A DNA stretch of 64,000 bases from UBA1309 sp047605645 (lineage in GTDB: Bacteria; Bacteroidota; Bacteroidia; Bacteroidales; Dysgonomonadaceae), in assembly GCA_047605645.1 (NCBI GenBank), contig JASGFJ010000002.1, positions 62,001 to 126,000 of the forward strand. The letters run 5' to 3'. The notes beneath the pieces are model-generated. The model was not told the DNA's origin. It did no database searches and saw nothing but the letters and a program-made list of their open reading frames with translations. The translations under genes were made by a program, and so were the position numbers. Shown in pieces: positions 9,091 through 17,608 of this stretch. Numbering within the stretch: position 1 is the first letter of the stretch; every line of letters starts with the position of its first letter.

Positions 9091-10329
9091 ATGAGACATA
9101 AATTCCTGTTCTTGTTGTTTGTATTTATCCCGATTGTATCAGTGCTTCGAGCTCAGAAAATCCGCATCAAAACAGGTATTGAAGTTTTGAAGGAGAATCA
9201 TTTCAAACAGCTTCAGGGCAAAAGAATCGGATTAATCACAAATCCTACAGGTGTGGATAATCAACTCAAATCCACGATTGATATCCTGCACGAAGCAAAA
9301 AATGTGAAACTTGTGGCATTGTTTGCTCCCGAGCATGGTGTGCGTGGAGATGAGTATGCCGGAGCAAGCATTTCCAATTCGACAGATGCTTCTACGGGTC
9401 TTCCTGTTTATTCCCTGCATGGAAAAAATAAAAAGCCGACTGCGGAAATGCTCGACAGCATCGATGCATTGGTGTATGATATTCAAGACATCGGGTGCCG
9501 TTCCTTCACGTTCGTCAGTACAATGGGATTGGCAATGGAGGCTGCCGCCGAAAAAGGAATTGAATTTATTGTGCTTGATCGTCCCAATCCGCTGGGAGGG
9601 GAGAAAGTAGAAGGCGGACTTGTTGAGGAGAAATTCAGATCGTTTGTCAGTCAATACAATATTCCTTATCTCTATGGGTTGACATGTGGGGAGTTAGCCC
9701 GGTTACTGAATGGAGAAAAAATGATTTCGAAAGAATGTAACCTTGAAGTGGTGAAAATGAAAGGATGGAAACGAAAAATGAATTATTCTGATACCGGTTT
9801 GCAATGGATTCCGGCGTCTCCGCACATTCCTCAGGCTGTGACTGCTTGTTTTTATCCTTCTACCGGAATTCTGGGAGAATTGGGCTATGTCTCTATTGGA
9901 GTAGGATATACGCTGCCGTTTCAATTGATTGCAGCAGATTGGATTGATGCAGAAAACCTGTGTCGCAACCTCAATCGTTTGCATTTACCCGGAGTTTTGT
10001 TCCGCCCTGTTTACGTGAAGCCTTTTTATGCTGTAGGGCAAGGAAAAAATCTACAAGGAGTACAAATTCATTTTATCCATTACTCAAAGGTACGGTTAAC
10101 GGAAATTCAATTTTATGTTATGCAAGAACTTGCGGCCCTTTATCCCGATAGAGCTGTTTTCACCCAGGCAGATTCTTCCCGCTTCGGGATGTTCGATAAA
10201 GTGATGGGTTCTGATACATATCGAATATTGTTTTCTCAGCGAAATCGTTGGGAAGATATCCGCACAGCCTGGAATGCGCCGGCTCTGTCTTTCCGGAAAA
10301 TGTCCCGGAAATATTTTCTTTATCATTAG
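9091..10329 (+). CDS. namZ: NamZ-like exo-beta-N-acetylmuramidase (DUF1343, GH171)
   Basis: DUF1343 proteins are exo-beta-N-acetylmuramidases (founding member Bacillus subtilis NamZ, family GH171) that release MurNAc from non-reducing ends of peptidoglycan fragments. This 412-residue copy has a signal peptide (LFLLFVFIPIVSVLRAQ). It also has the N-terminal GLITNPTGV motif, FAPEHGVRG with candidate catalytic Glu81, YDIQDIGCRSFTF, and LDRPNPLGG. I chose ATG 9091 over the upstream in-frame Met because it begins the signal peptide directly. It should work in the periplasm, supplying sugars to AmpG upstream. It is the last gene of the cluster and is followed by a shared bidirectional terminator. 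Confidence 0.88.
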   Translation: MRHKFLFLLFVFIPIVSVLRAQKIRIKTGIEVLKENHFKQLQGKRIGLITNPTGVDNQLKSTIDILHEAKNVKLVALFAPEHGVRGDEYAGASISNSTDASTGLPVYSLHGKNKKPTAEMLDSIDALVYDIQDIGCRSFTFVSTMGLAMEAAAEKGIEFIVLDRPNPLGGEKVEGGLVEEKFRSFVSQYNIPYLYGLTCGELARLLNGEKMISKECNLEVVKMKGWKRKMNYSDTGLQWIPASPHIPQAVTACFYPSTGILGELGYVSIGVGYTLPFQLIAADWIDAENLCRNLNRLHLPGVLFRPVYVKPFYAVGQGKNLQGVQIHFIHYSKVRLTEIQFYVMQELAALYPDRAVFTQADSSRFGMFDKVMGSDTYRILFSQRNRWEDIRTAWNAPALSFRKMSRKYFLYH

Positions 10330-10351
10330 TATTACCTTATAAACTGATGCG

Positions 10352-10386
10352 AAAACAGCCGTCAGGATTAATTTGACGGCTGTTTT
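10352..10386. terminator. Bidirectional terminator between NamZ and lipoprotein genes
   Basis: A perfect 13-bp stem (AAAACAGCCGTCA with TGACGGCTGTTTT) surrounds a 9-nt loop and has T-rich flanks on both strands. It sits between two convergent genes and can serve both. Confidence 0.9.
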
Positions 10387-10411
10387 TCAATTTCTTAGCG
10401 TTTGATGAAAA

Positions 10412-10969
10412 CTACTGTAGAAGCTTATTTAATTTGTCTTTCGCTTTATCCACATTTTCGTCTACTTTTTTCTTTGCGGATTCCGTAGATTCTTTCAATT
10501 TGGCTTTTTCAGCATCGATTTTAGCTTTTGTTTCGGTGGCTTTTGTATTCAGTTCTTTCTGTGCCTGATGTTTTACATTTGCTACTTTAGAACTTACTGC
10601 TGAAGCAGAATCTTTCGCTGTGCTTATTGAAGAGATTACGGAAGAATTTTTTACTGCTTCCTGAGAAGATTTCAGCACACTCTCGTATTGCTGATTGATT
10701 GTTCCTCCATTAGAAACATACGATTTCTTTGTCTCTTCGTATTTTGACTGAGCTGCCTGAAGAGCTTTTGCAGCACTGGCAATTTTAGTTGCATCTTTAG
10801 ATGAAACAGCCAGATCGAAATTTTTCTGAGCTGTGGTCAAAGCGGAAGCTGCTTCTTCATAAGCTTTGGTGAAGTCGATTTTTTCAGTAGCAGCATTGTC
10901 TTTTTTACAGCTGCTTATCAATGCGCATGGCATCAAAATAATGCATGCAATCAGTATAAATTTTCTCAT
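10412..10969 (-). CDS. Small coiled-coil lipoprotein of unknown function
   Basis: This 185-residue protein has a lipoprotein signal peptide (lipobox ALISSC, Cys21). The rest is almost entirely alpha-helical and rich in Ala, Lys, Ser and Glu, with heptad-like spacing (KAKIDAEKAKLKESTESAKK near the C-terminus) and no catalytic motif. It is probably a periplasmic or outer-membrane-anchored helical bundle or coiled coil. I do not recognise a named family. The two-TM gene just upstream ends 6 bp before this start, so they are very probably one transcript and may act together in the envelope. Confidence 0.75.
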   Translation of the reverse strand: MRKFILIACIILMPCALISSCKKDNAATEKIDFTKAYEEAASALTTAQKNFDLAVSSKDATKIASAAKALQAAQSKYEETKKSYVSNGGTINQQYESVLKSSQEAVKNSSVISSISTAKDSASAVSSKVANVKHQAQKELNTKATETKAKIDAEKAKLKESTESAKKKVDENVDKAKDKLNKLLQ

Positions 10970-10975
10970 AATCTG

Positions 10976-11602
10976 TTATTTCTTGGTTGATATTTCTTGG
11001 TTTAATTTCGCTAATGCTTTATTCTCATCTCCGGTGGAGATGTCTCCGTTCAATCGTTGAATTTCAAGAGTATTTACCTGTTTGGCTAAATCTAGAAATT
11101 TCAGATAGGTGTTCAATATTGCTTTTTTTCGTTCAATAGGGACATTTGTTGCGTTCAGGTCTTTCACAAAAGTGCCCATATTGTCGCTACACATGATATA
11201 TGCCTGAAAAGCATTGGATGAAAAGTAATCACTCACGAGCGTATTGCTTTCCATATTAGCAAACATTTTGGGTAGTTCCACAGGTGCATATTGGATAATT
11301 TCATTCAAATTAGCCCCACTTGTAGCCGGATTAATATACATTCCTTTCGTTTTCGACTCACTGTTCTCAATCGATAGGTTTGCCGCGTTCAGCACTTTTA
11401 TCAGGTTCTGTTTTTGAGCAGACTCGGCAAGAACCGTATTGAGGCTGACGGCAATAAAGAATCCGGTAAAGGTAGAGATAATAGAGATGAAAAATTCAAA
11501 AGTTCGGCCGTTTGTCTTTCTGAAGTTGTTGAATAACTTGGAGTTAATTAAAAATAGTGTGAATAAAATGAGACAAGCTGCGACAATAATGTAAAGTGTC
11601 AT
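10976..11602 (-). CDS. Two-TM membrane protein of unknown function
   Basis: This is a 208-residue protein when started at ATG 11602. A longer frame to 11746 exists, but a TAnnTTTG promoter element at 11681-11688 lies inside that extension, and the shorter start leads straight into a membrane segment. Two N-terminal hydrophobic helices (LYIIVAACLILFTLFLI and FFISIISTFTGFFIAVSL) are followed by about 140 mostly helical soluble residues. I see no enzymatic motif. It is co-transcribed with the lipoprotein downstream (6-bp gap), so the two may form an inner-membrane/periplasm pair. Function unknown. Confidence 0.7.
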   Translation of the reverse strand: MTLYIIVAACLILFTLFLINSKLFNNFRKTNGRTFEFFISIISTFTGFFIAVSLNTVLAESAQKQNLIKVLNAANLSIENSESKTKGMYINPATSGANLNEIIQYAPVELPKMFANMESNTLVSDYFSSNAFQAYIMCSDNMGTFVKDLNATNVPIERKKAILNTYLKFLDLAKQVNTLEIQRLNGDISTGDENKALAKLNQEISTKK

Positions 11603-11680
11603 ATTCTTCGTTTTTGCTAAATAAATTAATTGTTCTCTTCTGTATGATTTTGTATCGAATGCTCTCCAATAATGTGGATG

Positions 11681-11688
11681 CAAAATTA
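11681..11688 (-). promoter_or_regulatory. Bacteroidetes -7 element for the two-TM/lipoprotein operon
   Basis: Reads TAATTTTG on the minus strand, matching TAnnTTTG. It lies about 80 bp before ATG 11602 and rules out the longer reading frame. The -33 element is not clear. Confidence 0.5.
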
Positions 11689-11764
11689 TACATTTTTCTA
11701 AATAAAAAATTGTTTTAGAATAAAAAAACAGATGGGAAGCCGGCACTTTTTTCAGAGAGTCTAG

Positions 11765-11805
11765 ACAACAAAAGAGCGATCCTCTCCGAATCGCTCTTTT
11801 GTTGT
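11765..11805. terminator. Terminator downstream of manC
   Basis: A perfect 16-bp stem (ACAACAAAAGAGCGAT with ATCGCTCTTTTGTTGT) surrounds a 9-nt loop. It lies 25 bp past the stop of the minus-strand guanylyltransferase gene and separates it from the two-TM/lipoprotein operon. Confidence 0.85.
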
Positions 11806-11829
11806 GTATTGTGTTTTTAAATGAATGCT

Positions 11830-12822
11830 CTATCTGAGAATTGATTTGTATTTTTCCAATTGGGAATATATTTTCTTCACATCTTGAGATTTTTCTTTCT
11901 GGAGAATCATAAATGCATCGTCGGTGTATACAAAGATACAGTTCTTCAATCCGACGAATGCTGTAAATACGCTGGTGCCAATCACCATATTTCCATTCTC
12001 ATCTACCGGATGTCCTTCAGATCTGAAATAATCGTACAAAGACTCGAATGAGCCCAAATCATTCCAAATGAATTTTGCCGGAACAACCTTGATCTTTTTA
12101 CTTCTTTCCATCACTGCATAATCAATGCTGATGGATGGAATCTGAAGGGAGAGTTGTGCATCAAGAACACCGTCTTTTGATTTTTCCCAGGTTTCCACGC
12201 AAGCATCGTATACCTCCGGCTGATATATTTTTAATTCTTCGAGAAGAGTCCCGGCTTTGAAACAGAACATGCCACTGTTCCAAAGAAAATTTCCTCTGTC
12301 AAGAAAATCTTGTGCTGTGTCTGCATTTGGTTTTTCGCGAAACGAAAGCACATCTTGATTGTGGTACTCAATGTATCCGTATCCGGTTTCCGGTTTTGTG
12401 GGAACAACTCCGAATGTGACAAGAAAGCCTTTTTCAGCCAATCCTACAGCCTTATTTATTGCGGCTTCATACATGTCGGGGTTCGCGATGAGGTGATCGG
12501 ACGGAGTGACAATTAAAACATCTTCCGGCTGTACGGATAGAGCGGCAAAAGCGATGGCTGCAGCTGTATTTCGAGCTTGTGTTTCCACCACAAATTTTTG
12601 AGGATTCTTGAGATTTGAAAGCAGGGATTTGCTCCAAGCAACATGATCCTGATTACCAACGACCATAATCTCGTCGACTAAGTCGGAATTACGCTCGGCT
12701 GTCAGTTGGAATAACGATTTACCGGAGAATATTTTCAAAAATTGTTTTGGCTCTTTTTGCCTCGAAAGAGGCCACAGACGGCTTCCTATTCCTCCGCTTA
12801 AAATTACGTTATATTTTTTCAT
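11830..12822 (-). CDS. manC: Mannose-1-phosphate guanylyltransferase
   Basis: This enzyme makes GDP-mannose from mannose-1-phosphate and GTP for mannosylated or fucosylated surface glycans. The N-terminal nucleotide-binding signature is complete: ILSGGIGSRLWPLSR followed by PKQF. TPSDHLI and the sugar-binding FREKPN and GNFLWNSGMF segments are also present. At 330 residues it has only the pyrophosphorylase domain and lacks the C-terminal phosphomannose isomerase domain of bifunctional ManC/AlgA proteins. It stands alone between a promoter element (12874-12881) and a strong terminator (11765-11805), so it appears monocistronic rather than part of a polysaccharide locus. Confidence 0.92.
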   Translation of the reverse strand: MKKYNVILSGGIGSRLWPLSRQKEPKQFLKIFSGKSLFQLTAERNSDLVDEIMVVGNQDHVAWSKSLLSNLKNPQKFVVETQARNTAAAIAFAALSVQPEDVLIVTPSDHLIANPDMYEAAINKAVGLAEKGFLVTFGVVPTKPETGYGYIEYHNQDVLSFREKPNADTAQDFLDRGNFLWNSGMFCFKAGTLLEELKIYQPEVYDACVETWEKSKDGVLDAQLSLQIPSISIDYAVMERSKKIKVVPAKFIWNDLGSFESLYDYFRSEGHPVDENGNMVIGTSVFTAFVGLKNCIFVYTDDAFMILQKEKSQDVKKIYSQLEKYKSILR

Positions 12823-12873
12823 ATTCTTTTGCGATGATCAGGATTTACCTGAAGGTTCAAAAATTTGTTTTCA

Positions 12874-12881
12874 CAAATATA
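12874..12881 (-). promoter_or_regulatory. -7 promoter element of manC
   Basis: TATATTTG on the minus strand, about 52 bp before the manC start; it fits the Bacteroidetes TAnnTTTG consensus. The -33 element is not obvious. Confidence 0.5.
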
Positions 12882-13012
12882 TACAGCTTATCGGGAAAAT
12901 CTACAATTTAAGTAATAAAGTTGCTGTTTATTATTAATTACATTCGTTTTATGCAGGCAAATTTGTAGACAAATTCTGATTTTGGTTTCCTCCTATAATC
13001 CAGGTTTCAGAA

Positions 13013-13546
13013 TCAGATATCACCGGGCTTGTCAAGAAAGCGCATAAAATCAGAAACGAAATTTTGGGTGAAAATATTCTTGTGGATGCTGTTTCGTATC
13101 TCTTCCAGAGTCCAGAATCTGCCGTCAGTCACTTCGTCGTGGTCGATGTGGATGTCTCCGTCATATCGTGTGCAGTAACAATAGCTGAGTTCTCGTTCAA
13201 TATCTGTTTCGATAATATATTTCTCTATAAAATCGGGATGTGTAATCTGTATTCCTAACTCTTCACGAGCCTCTCTTGCCACAGCGATATCCGGAGTTTC
13301 CCCGTAGTCGATATGTCCCGAAGAAGAGGAGTCCCATTTGTTGGGCTGTACGTCTTTCTGTGGAGAGCGTTTTTGTAAGAAGAGTTTTCCGTCCGAATTA
13401 AAGAGATGGAGATGAACCACCGGATGTAATAGTTTTGAACCGTCGTGGCATTTCTGCCGGGTAGCTTTCCCTACTACTTCTCCGTTATCATCTACGAGTG
13501 GAAAAATTTCTTCTTGCATTTCAAATCTGATTTGATTAAAGCTCAT
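13013..13546 (-). CDS. NUDIX hydrolase (isopentenyl-diphosphate isomerase-like subgroup)
   Basis: This 177-residue NUDIX enzyme hydrolyses a nucleoside-diphosphate-linked substrate or similar pyrophosphate. The NUDIX box is intact (GHIDYGETPDIAVAREAREE followed by LGI). The N-terminal EEIFPLVDDNGEVVGKATR and HPVVHLHLF match the YfcD/IDI-like subgroup, whose substrates are poorly defined. The ATG at 13546 overlaps the rimM stop by 11 bp. ATG 13519 (residue 10, MQEEIFP) gives the N-terminus more usual for the family and is equally plausible. It is the last gene of the DUF4290-rimM-NUDIX operon. Confidence 0.85.
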   Translation of the reverse strand: MSFNQIRFEMQEEIFPLVDDNGEVVGKATRQKCHDGSKLLHPVVHLHLFNSDGKLFLQKRSPQKDVQPNKWDSSSSGHIDYGETPDIAVAREAREELGIQITHPDFIEKYIIETDIERELSYCYCTRYDGDIHIDHDEVTDGRFWTLEEIRNSIHKNIFTQNFVSDFMRFLDKPGDI

Positions 13547-14066
13547 CGAGCAATCCTTCAGGAAGTTCTGTCTGTAGGATTAAGTGGTCGGGATCATATC
13601 CCGTAATTAATTCTTCGGCTGCCGGAATGAGTATTTCTTCTCCTTCGGCAGACTCGATGATAAATAGCACATTGGCCGTGTCGTCGTCCACATCCTGGAT
13701 GACTCCAAGTTGTCCGTATCTTTCATCAATGACAGTGAATCCGACAAAGAAATTCCACGAATATTCATCTTTCTGCATTTCGTTTCCATCGAAAAGCGAA
13801 CGATGGAGATATACTTCCACTCCGTCGAAACGATGGGCTTGTGTCTCGTTGTGAATGTCTTCGAATTGAATTAAAGCAGTCTGACTCCCTTTGTATCTCA
13901 TCGATTTGACAAAAAAAGGCACAAGGATATTATCCATGTCACATACAAGAAATGGGTATTCTCCATGAGAAAAGACATCGTTGAGAATGCTCATTGCCAT
14001 TTCTCCCTTCACGCCGTGAGGTTTTAGAAATCGACCTATGCTGAATACTTCGTCGCGCCGGATCAT
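13536..14066 (-). CDS. rimM: Ribosome maturation factor RimM
   Basis: RimM binds ribosomal protein S19 and assists 30S head assembly and 16S rRNA processing. The 176-residue length is normal. The N-terminal signature GRFLKPHGVKGEMAM opens the RimM barrel domain, and a PRC-barrel follows (YSWNFFVGFTVIDE, DDDTANVLFIIE, EEILIPAAEEL). It starts directly after the DUF4290 stop (0-bp gap) and overlaps the NUDIX gene, so all three are co-transcribed. Confidence 0.93.
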   Translation of the reverse strand: MIRRDEVFSIGRFLKPHGVKGEMAMSILNDVFSHGEYPFLVCDMDNILVPFFVKSMRYKGSQTALIQFEDIHNETQAHRFDGVEVYLHRSLFDGNEMQKDEYSWNFFVGFTVIDERYGQLGVIQDVDDDTANVLFIIESAEGEEILIPAAEELITGYDPDHLILQTELPEGLLDEL

Positions 14067-14654
14067 CTATTTTTTCTTCTGGTTAGTCTTTTTCTGGTTG
14101 GTGTTTTTCTGCTCTTTTACCTCTGCCAGTTTGATACCACTGTTGCGGAGGTCAATTTTACCACCGGATATTTCATAGAGATCCAAAAAGATGCGTTTGT
14201 CGTCAACCTCTTTATTCCATTGAACATAAGATTTTTTCATGTGGTTGGCGATAAGATATGTCAATTGTTCCCGTTGAGCCTCATCCGGATATTCCGTTGC
14301 CAAATGAATCATCTTTTCGAGGGTTTTTCCATAATGACGGTAACTCATCTCGGGTACGCTGTACTCCACTTTTCCTGGTTTTGAATGCAGGTTTTCTTTT
14401 TTGATAATATCGTAGGGGTAATCGATGTCGAGCTTGAAATCCGACATAATAGCCAAATGATCCCACAAAATGTGTTTGAAGTCATTTACATCGCGTAAAT
14501 GGGGAAACATATTTCCCATGATGTTAATCACCGCGTTAGCACAACGTCGGCGTTCATTTCTGTCTCCTAATGTCAGGCAATAGTCCACCATGTTTTGAAT
14601 GTTTCGTCCGTACTCGGGCAAAGCTAATTTCTTCAGTTGGGTGTTATATTCCAT
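14067..14654 (-). CDS. DUF4290 family protein
   Basis: This 195-residue cytoplasmic protein of a Bacteroidetes-restricted family has a recognisable N-terminus (YNTQLKKLALPEYGRNIQ), a mid-region with RRRCANAVINIMGNMFPHLR, and a strongly basic NQKKTNQKKK tail typical of a nucleic-acid or ribosome contact. The function is unknown. It leads the operon with rimM, which is consistent with translation or RNA metabolism (inference). From memory, other Bacteroidales often have murA between this gene and rimM; here the two genes abut directly. Confidence 0.85.
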   Translation of the reverse strand: MEYNTQLKKLALPEYGRNIQNMVDYCLTLGDRNERRRCANAVINIMGNMFPHLRDVNDFKHILWDHLAIMSDFKLDIDYPYDIIKKENLHSKPGKVEYSVPEMSYRHYGKTLEKMIHLATEYPDEAQREQLTYLIANHMKKSYVQWNKEVDDKRIFLDLYEISGGKIDLRNSGIKLAEVKEQKNTNQKKTNQKKK

Positions 14655-14965
14655 AAGTTTAATCTAATAAAAAATCTTTTTGTTAATATTCGTAATGCAG
14701 TAGTCAAAAAAGAGATAAGGCATGTCACTTCATCCATTCGTGGAAATGGATTTGCATGCGTATCTTTTGATTATATTCTACAAAAGTAATACAAATTCAG
14801 AAATGCTGTTTCATTTTACCGATATATTCCTAATTAACTAACAATTATTATCTTCAAAAAACTTCTCCATATCTGAAAAAAGTTGTTCCTTTGTTGCCGT
14901 GTTTTTTTAGTCTGCTTAGACTTTTATTTGTAGATGTTTTATCAAATCTTCCAAGCATTAGGTAA
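14655..14965. other. Divergent intergenic region between DUF4290 operon and ctp
   Basis: This 311-bp gap separates divergent genes. It contains a minus-strand -7 match (TACTTTTG, 14781-14788) and a small hairpin (TCCATT/AATGGA near 14733-14750) that would lie in the leader of the minus-strand operon. I see no ORF. No clear plus-strand TAnnTTTG is present for the protease gene. Confidence 0.5.
14781..14788 (-). promoter_or_regulatory. -7 promoter element of the DUF4290-rimM-NUDIX operon
   Basis: TACTTTTG on the minus strand matches TAnnTTTG. It predicts a leader of about 120 nt before the DUF4290 start. Confidence 0.45.
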
Positions 14966-16738
14966 ATGAAAAAAATCCTGCTTTCCGTAGTTGTTTTGAC
15001 ACTAATGAGCTTTTCTGCTTTCTCGCAGTCTCAAGATCAAAACAATAAAAAATATTTTGATATAAACCAGAATATTGAGATTTTCAATTCAATTCTGAAA
15101 GAATTGGATATGTTTTATGTGGATTCTCTGGATGTGAACAAAACAGTCGGTACCGGTATAGATGCTATGCTTGAGTCCCTCGATCCTTACACCAATTATA
15201 TATCGGAAGATATGATGGGGGATTTCCGATTTATGACGACAGGTGAATATGCTGGGATTGGCTCAATCATTTCCTATAAAAACGGGCATGTAATTATTAA
15301 TGAGCCTTACGAAAATATGCCTGCTGCAAAAGCCGGATTGAAAGCCGGGGATGTGATTCTCTCTATTGACGGAGTTGACATGAGTAAAGCCACTACCTCC
15401 GATGTCAGTGAAAAACTGAAAGGGCAACAAGGAAGTGTTTTAGTCATTAAAGTAGAGCGTCCAGGATCTAAAAAACCTCTCGAATTCAAAGTCGTTCGTG
15501 AAAATATCCTTGTTAATTCAGTGCCTTATTATGGAATCCTGGGGAAAAGTACGGGATATATTGCTTTAAACAGTTTCACTGATAAAAGTGCGGATGAAGT
15601 AAAGAAGGCTTTTCTTGATTTGAAAAAGCAGGGAATAACTTCTTTGATGATTGATTTACGTGATAATGGTGGCGGAATTATGGAACAAGCTATTCAGATT
15701 GTAAATCTGTTTGTTCCTAAAGGGAAGATTGTCCTGACAACAAAAGGGAAAGTCAAACAATGGGACAGAACTTATCGGACAACCATAGAGCCTATTGATA
15801 CCGACATACCTTTGGCTGTGCTGGTCAATAAAGGTTCGGCTTCGGCTTCGGAGATTCTTTCCGGAGCGTTACAGGATATGGACAGAGCGGTTATTATTGG
15901 AACCCGCACGTTCGGCAAAGGCTTGGTGCAGACAACCCGTGATTTGCCTTATGGCGGAAGTCTGAAAGTGACAACATCTAAATATTATACTCCCAGTGGA
16001 CGTTGCGTACAAGCAATTGATTACTCTCATCGGAACGAAGATGGAAGTGTTGGCCAGATTCCGGATAGTTTGACCTCTGTATTCAAAACAGCGAATGGGC
16101 GTAGTGTTCGTGATGGAGGTGGAATTACACCGGATGTGACCATGGCTGATGAAAAACCGGCTACTATATCTTACTATCTATTGAATCAATATATGATTTT
16201 TGATTTTGTAACAGAGTGGGCGCAGAAACATCCGAAAATTGCTCCGATAGAACAATTTTCTATATCCGATGCTGATTATGATAATTTCAAACAGTTTGTC
16301 AAGTCGAAAAACTTCACTTATGATCGCATCAGCGAAAAGACAATGAATACATTGAAAGAGGTGATGGATTTTGAAGGGTATATGAAAACTGCAGGTCCTG
16401 AATTTAAGGCCTTACAGGCTAAACTGGTTCCGGATCTGGATAGAGATTTGACTAATTTTAAACCGGATATAACGAAGCTGATCAACCTGGAAATTGCCAA
16501 AAGGTATTATTTCAAGCGAGGGGAAGCTATCGAAAATCTGAAAACAGATAAAACCTCGGAAAAGGCCGTAGAAGTGTTGAACGATTCGCAGAAATACAAA
16601 GGACATTTGTCTCCTCCAGCCAAAAGTGATGATTCGAAGGTGAAAGAACTTTCGATGTCATTGCGCAAAACTCATCATGTGACAATGACTGATATCCGGC
16701 AAAAAGTAGCTTCGGATATTACAGCTCAACCGGTCTGA
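14966..16738 (+). CDS. C-terminal-processing peptidase (S41, CtpA/Prc-like) with PDZ domain
   Basis: This is a 590-residue periplasmic serine protease with a Ser/Lys dyad. A signal peptide (LLSVVVLTLMSFSAFSQ) precedes a helical N-terminal region and a PDZ domain (about residues 85-175; GIGSIISYKNG, AGLKAGDVILSIDG). The S41 catalytic domain carries LRDNGGGIMEQA, NKGSASASEIL with the nucleophilic Ser, and FGKGLVQTT with the general-base Lys. The C-terminal ~200 residues are the helical extension common to Bacteroidetes Ctp proteins. It has its own terminator (16766-16792) and is transcribed alone. Confidence 0.92.
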   Translation: MKKILLSVVVLTLMSFSAFSQSQDQNNKKYFDINQNIEIFNSILKELDMFYVDSLDVNKTVGTGIDAMLESLDPYTNYISEDMMGDFRFMTTGEYAGIGSIISYKNGHVIINEPYENMPAAKAGLKAGDVILSIDGVDMSKATTSDVSEKLKGQQGSVLVIKVERPGSKKPLEFKVVRENILVNSVPYYGILGKSTGYIALNSFTDKSADEVKKAFLDLKKQGITSLMIDLRDNGGGIMEQAIQIVNLFVPKGKIVLTTKGKVKQWDRTYRTTIEPIDTDIPLAVLVNKGSASASEILSGALQDMDRAVIIGTRTFGKGLVQTTRDLPYGGSLKVTTSKYYTPSGRCVQAIDYSHRNEDGSVGQIPDSLTSVFKTANGRSVRDGGGITPDVTMADEKPATISYYLLNQYMIFDFVTEWAQKHPKIAPIEQFSISDADYDNFKQFVKSKNFTYDRISEKTMNTLKEVMDFEGYMKTAGPEFKALQAKLVPDLDRDLTNFKPDITKLINLEIAKRYYFKRGEAIENLKTDKTSEKAVEVLNDSQKYKGHLSPPAKSDDSKVKELSMSLRKTHHVTMTDIRQKVASDITAQPV

Positions 16739-16765
16739 GAAATTTATTTTAATGAAGATAAAGAT

Positions 16766-16792
16766 AAGGATTGCACGAATAATGCAGTCCTT
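16766..16792. terminator. Terminator after ctp, shared with convergent TSUP gene
   Basis: A 10-bp stem (AAGGATTGCA with TGCAGTCCTT, one G-T pair) is followed by a run of T on the plus strand. It lies between the convergent protease and TSUP genes. Confidence 0.8.
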
Positions 16793-16801
16793 TTTTTGTA
16801 G

Positions 16802-17572
16802 TCAAATGTATCTGAATGCCATATAGAATGCCACTGCAAAAAGGAATAGGGCATAGGTTTTCTTAAATATTCCTGATGGAATCTTTACGGCCATCCGAGA
16901 GCCGAGATAGGCACCAATCACAATTCCAACAGCAATCAGTGCTGCATAGTGCAGGTTGAGATGCCCGTTGTGTGCATACACCAGCACGCTGGGAAGACCT
17001 ACGGGAAGCTGGAGCGCAGCCAGAGAGGTGGCAACGGCCGCTTTTGTGTCGTAATGGAAAATATTTACTAATGCCGGGACAATAATGATTCCTCCTCCTT
17101 TACCGAAAAGTCCGGCGATGACTCCGGCTAGCACTCCGACTGCTATCATTCCGGCAGGGTTTAGTGATTTTTGCGGATCGGATAAAGGTTTCGGGGTATT
17201 TCCTTTGAAGAATTTCGGTATATCCAGGTAAGTTAGTGCAATGTAAAATAGGAATAGAGCATACAACCGGGCAAGAATCCCTTCTTTGATGACTTCGGCT
17301 AGTTCTGCACCGAAATACGAACCGGCCAATAGGCCGACAGCTATCCAGGAAGCATTTCGTATACTGATGTATCCTGCCCGATAGTAGGCTGCCACTCCAA
17401 ATATTCCCACCGGGAGCAACATGGCTGTCAGCGAAATGGAATTAGCATCCAAGATAGAGAACCCAAAGAATGCAATGAGAGAAGGCACCATTACAATGCC
17501 TCCGCCAATGCCGAACAATCCGGACAAAATGCCGGCTGCAAGTCCAAGAATTAATAATCCCGTGTCAACCAT
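16802..17572 (-). CDS. TSUP-family (TauE/SafE) anion permease
   Basis: This 256-residue inner-membrane protein has the duplicated TSUP repeat: GLFGIGGGIVMVPSL near residue 18 and GLFGKGGGIIIVPALV near 153, each opening a four-helix half. The family exports or imports organosulfur compounds, sulfite or other small anions; the substrate cannot be deduced here. It converges on the Ctp protease gene and lies 36 bp downstream of panE on the same strand, so the two may share a transcript, although no functional link is evident. Confidence 0.88.
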   Translation of the reverse strand: MVDTGLLILGLAAGILSGLFGIGGGIVMVPSLIAFFGFSILDANSISLTAMLLPVGIFGVAAYYRAGYISIRNASWIAVGLLAGSYFGAELAEVIKEGILARLYALFLFYIALTYLDIPKFFKGNTPKPLSDPQKSLNPAGMIAVGVLAGVIAGLFGKGGGIIIVPALVNIFHYDTKAAVATSLAALQLPVGLPSVLVYAHNGHLNLHYAALIAVGIVIGAYLGSRMAVKIPSGIFKKTYALFLFAVAFYMAFRYI

Positions 17573-17608
17573 CCCTTTTCTTTTCTATCGATTCGAATGA
17601 CGGCTGAG

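Noticed and set aside
11603..11746. 48-codon N-terminal extension of the two-TM protein
   Set aside because: The extension contains the promoter element at 11681-11688 and no membrane or conserved segment.
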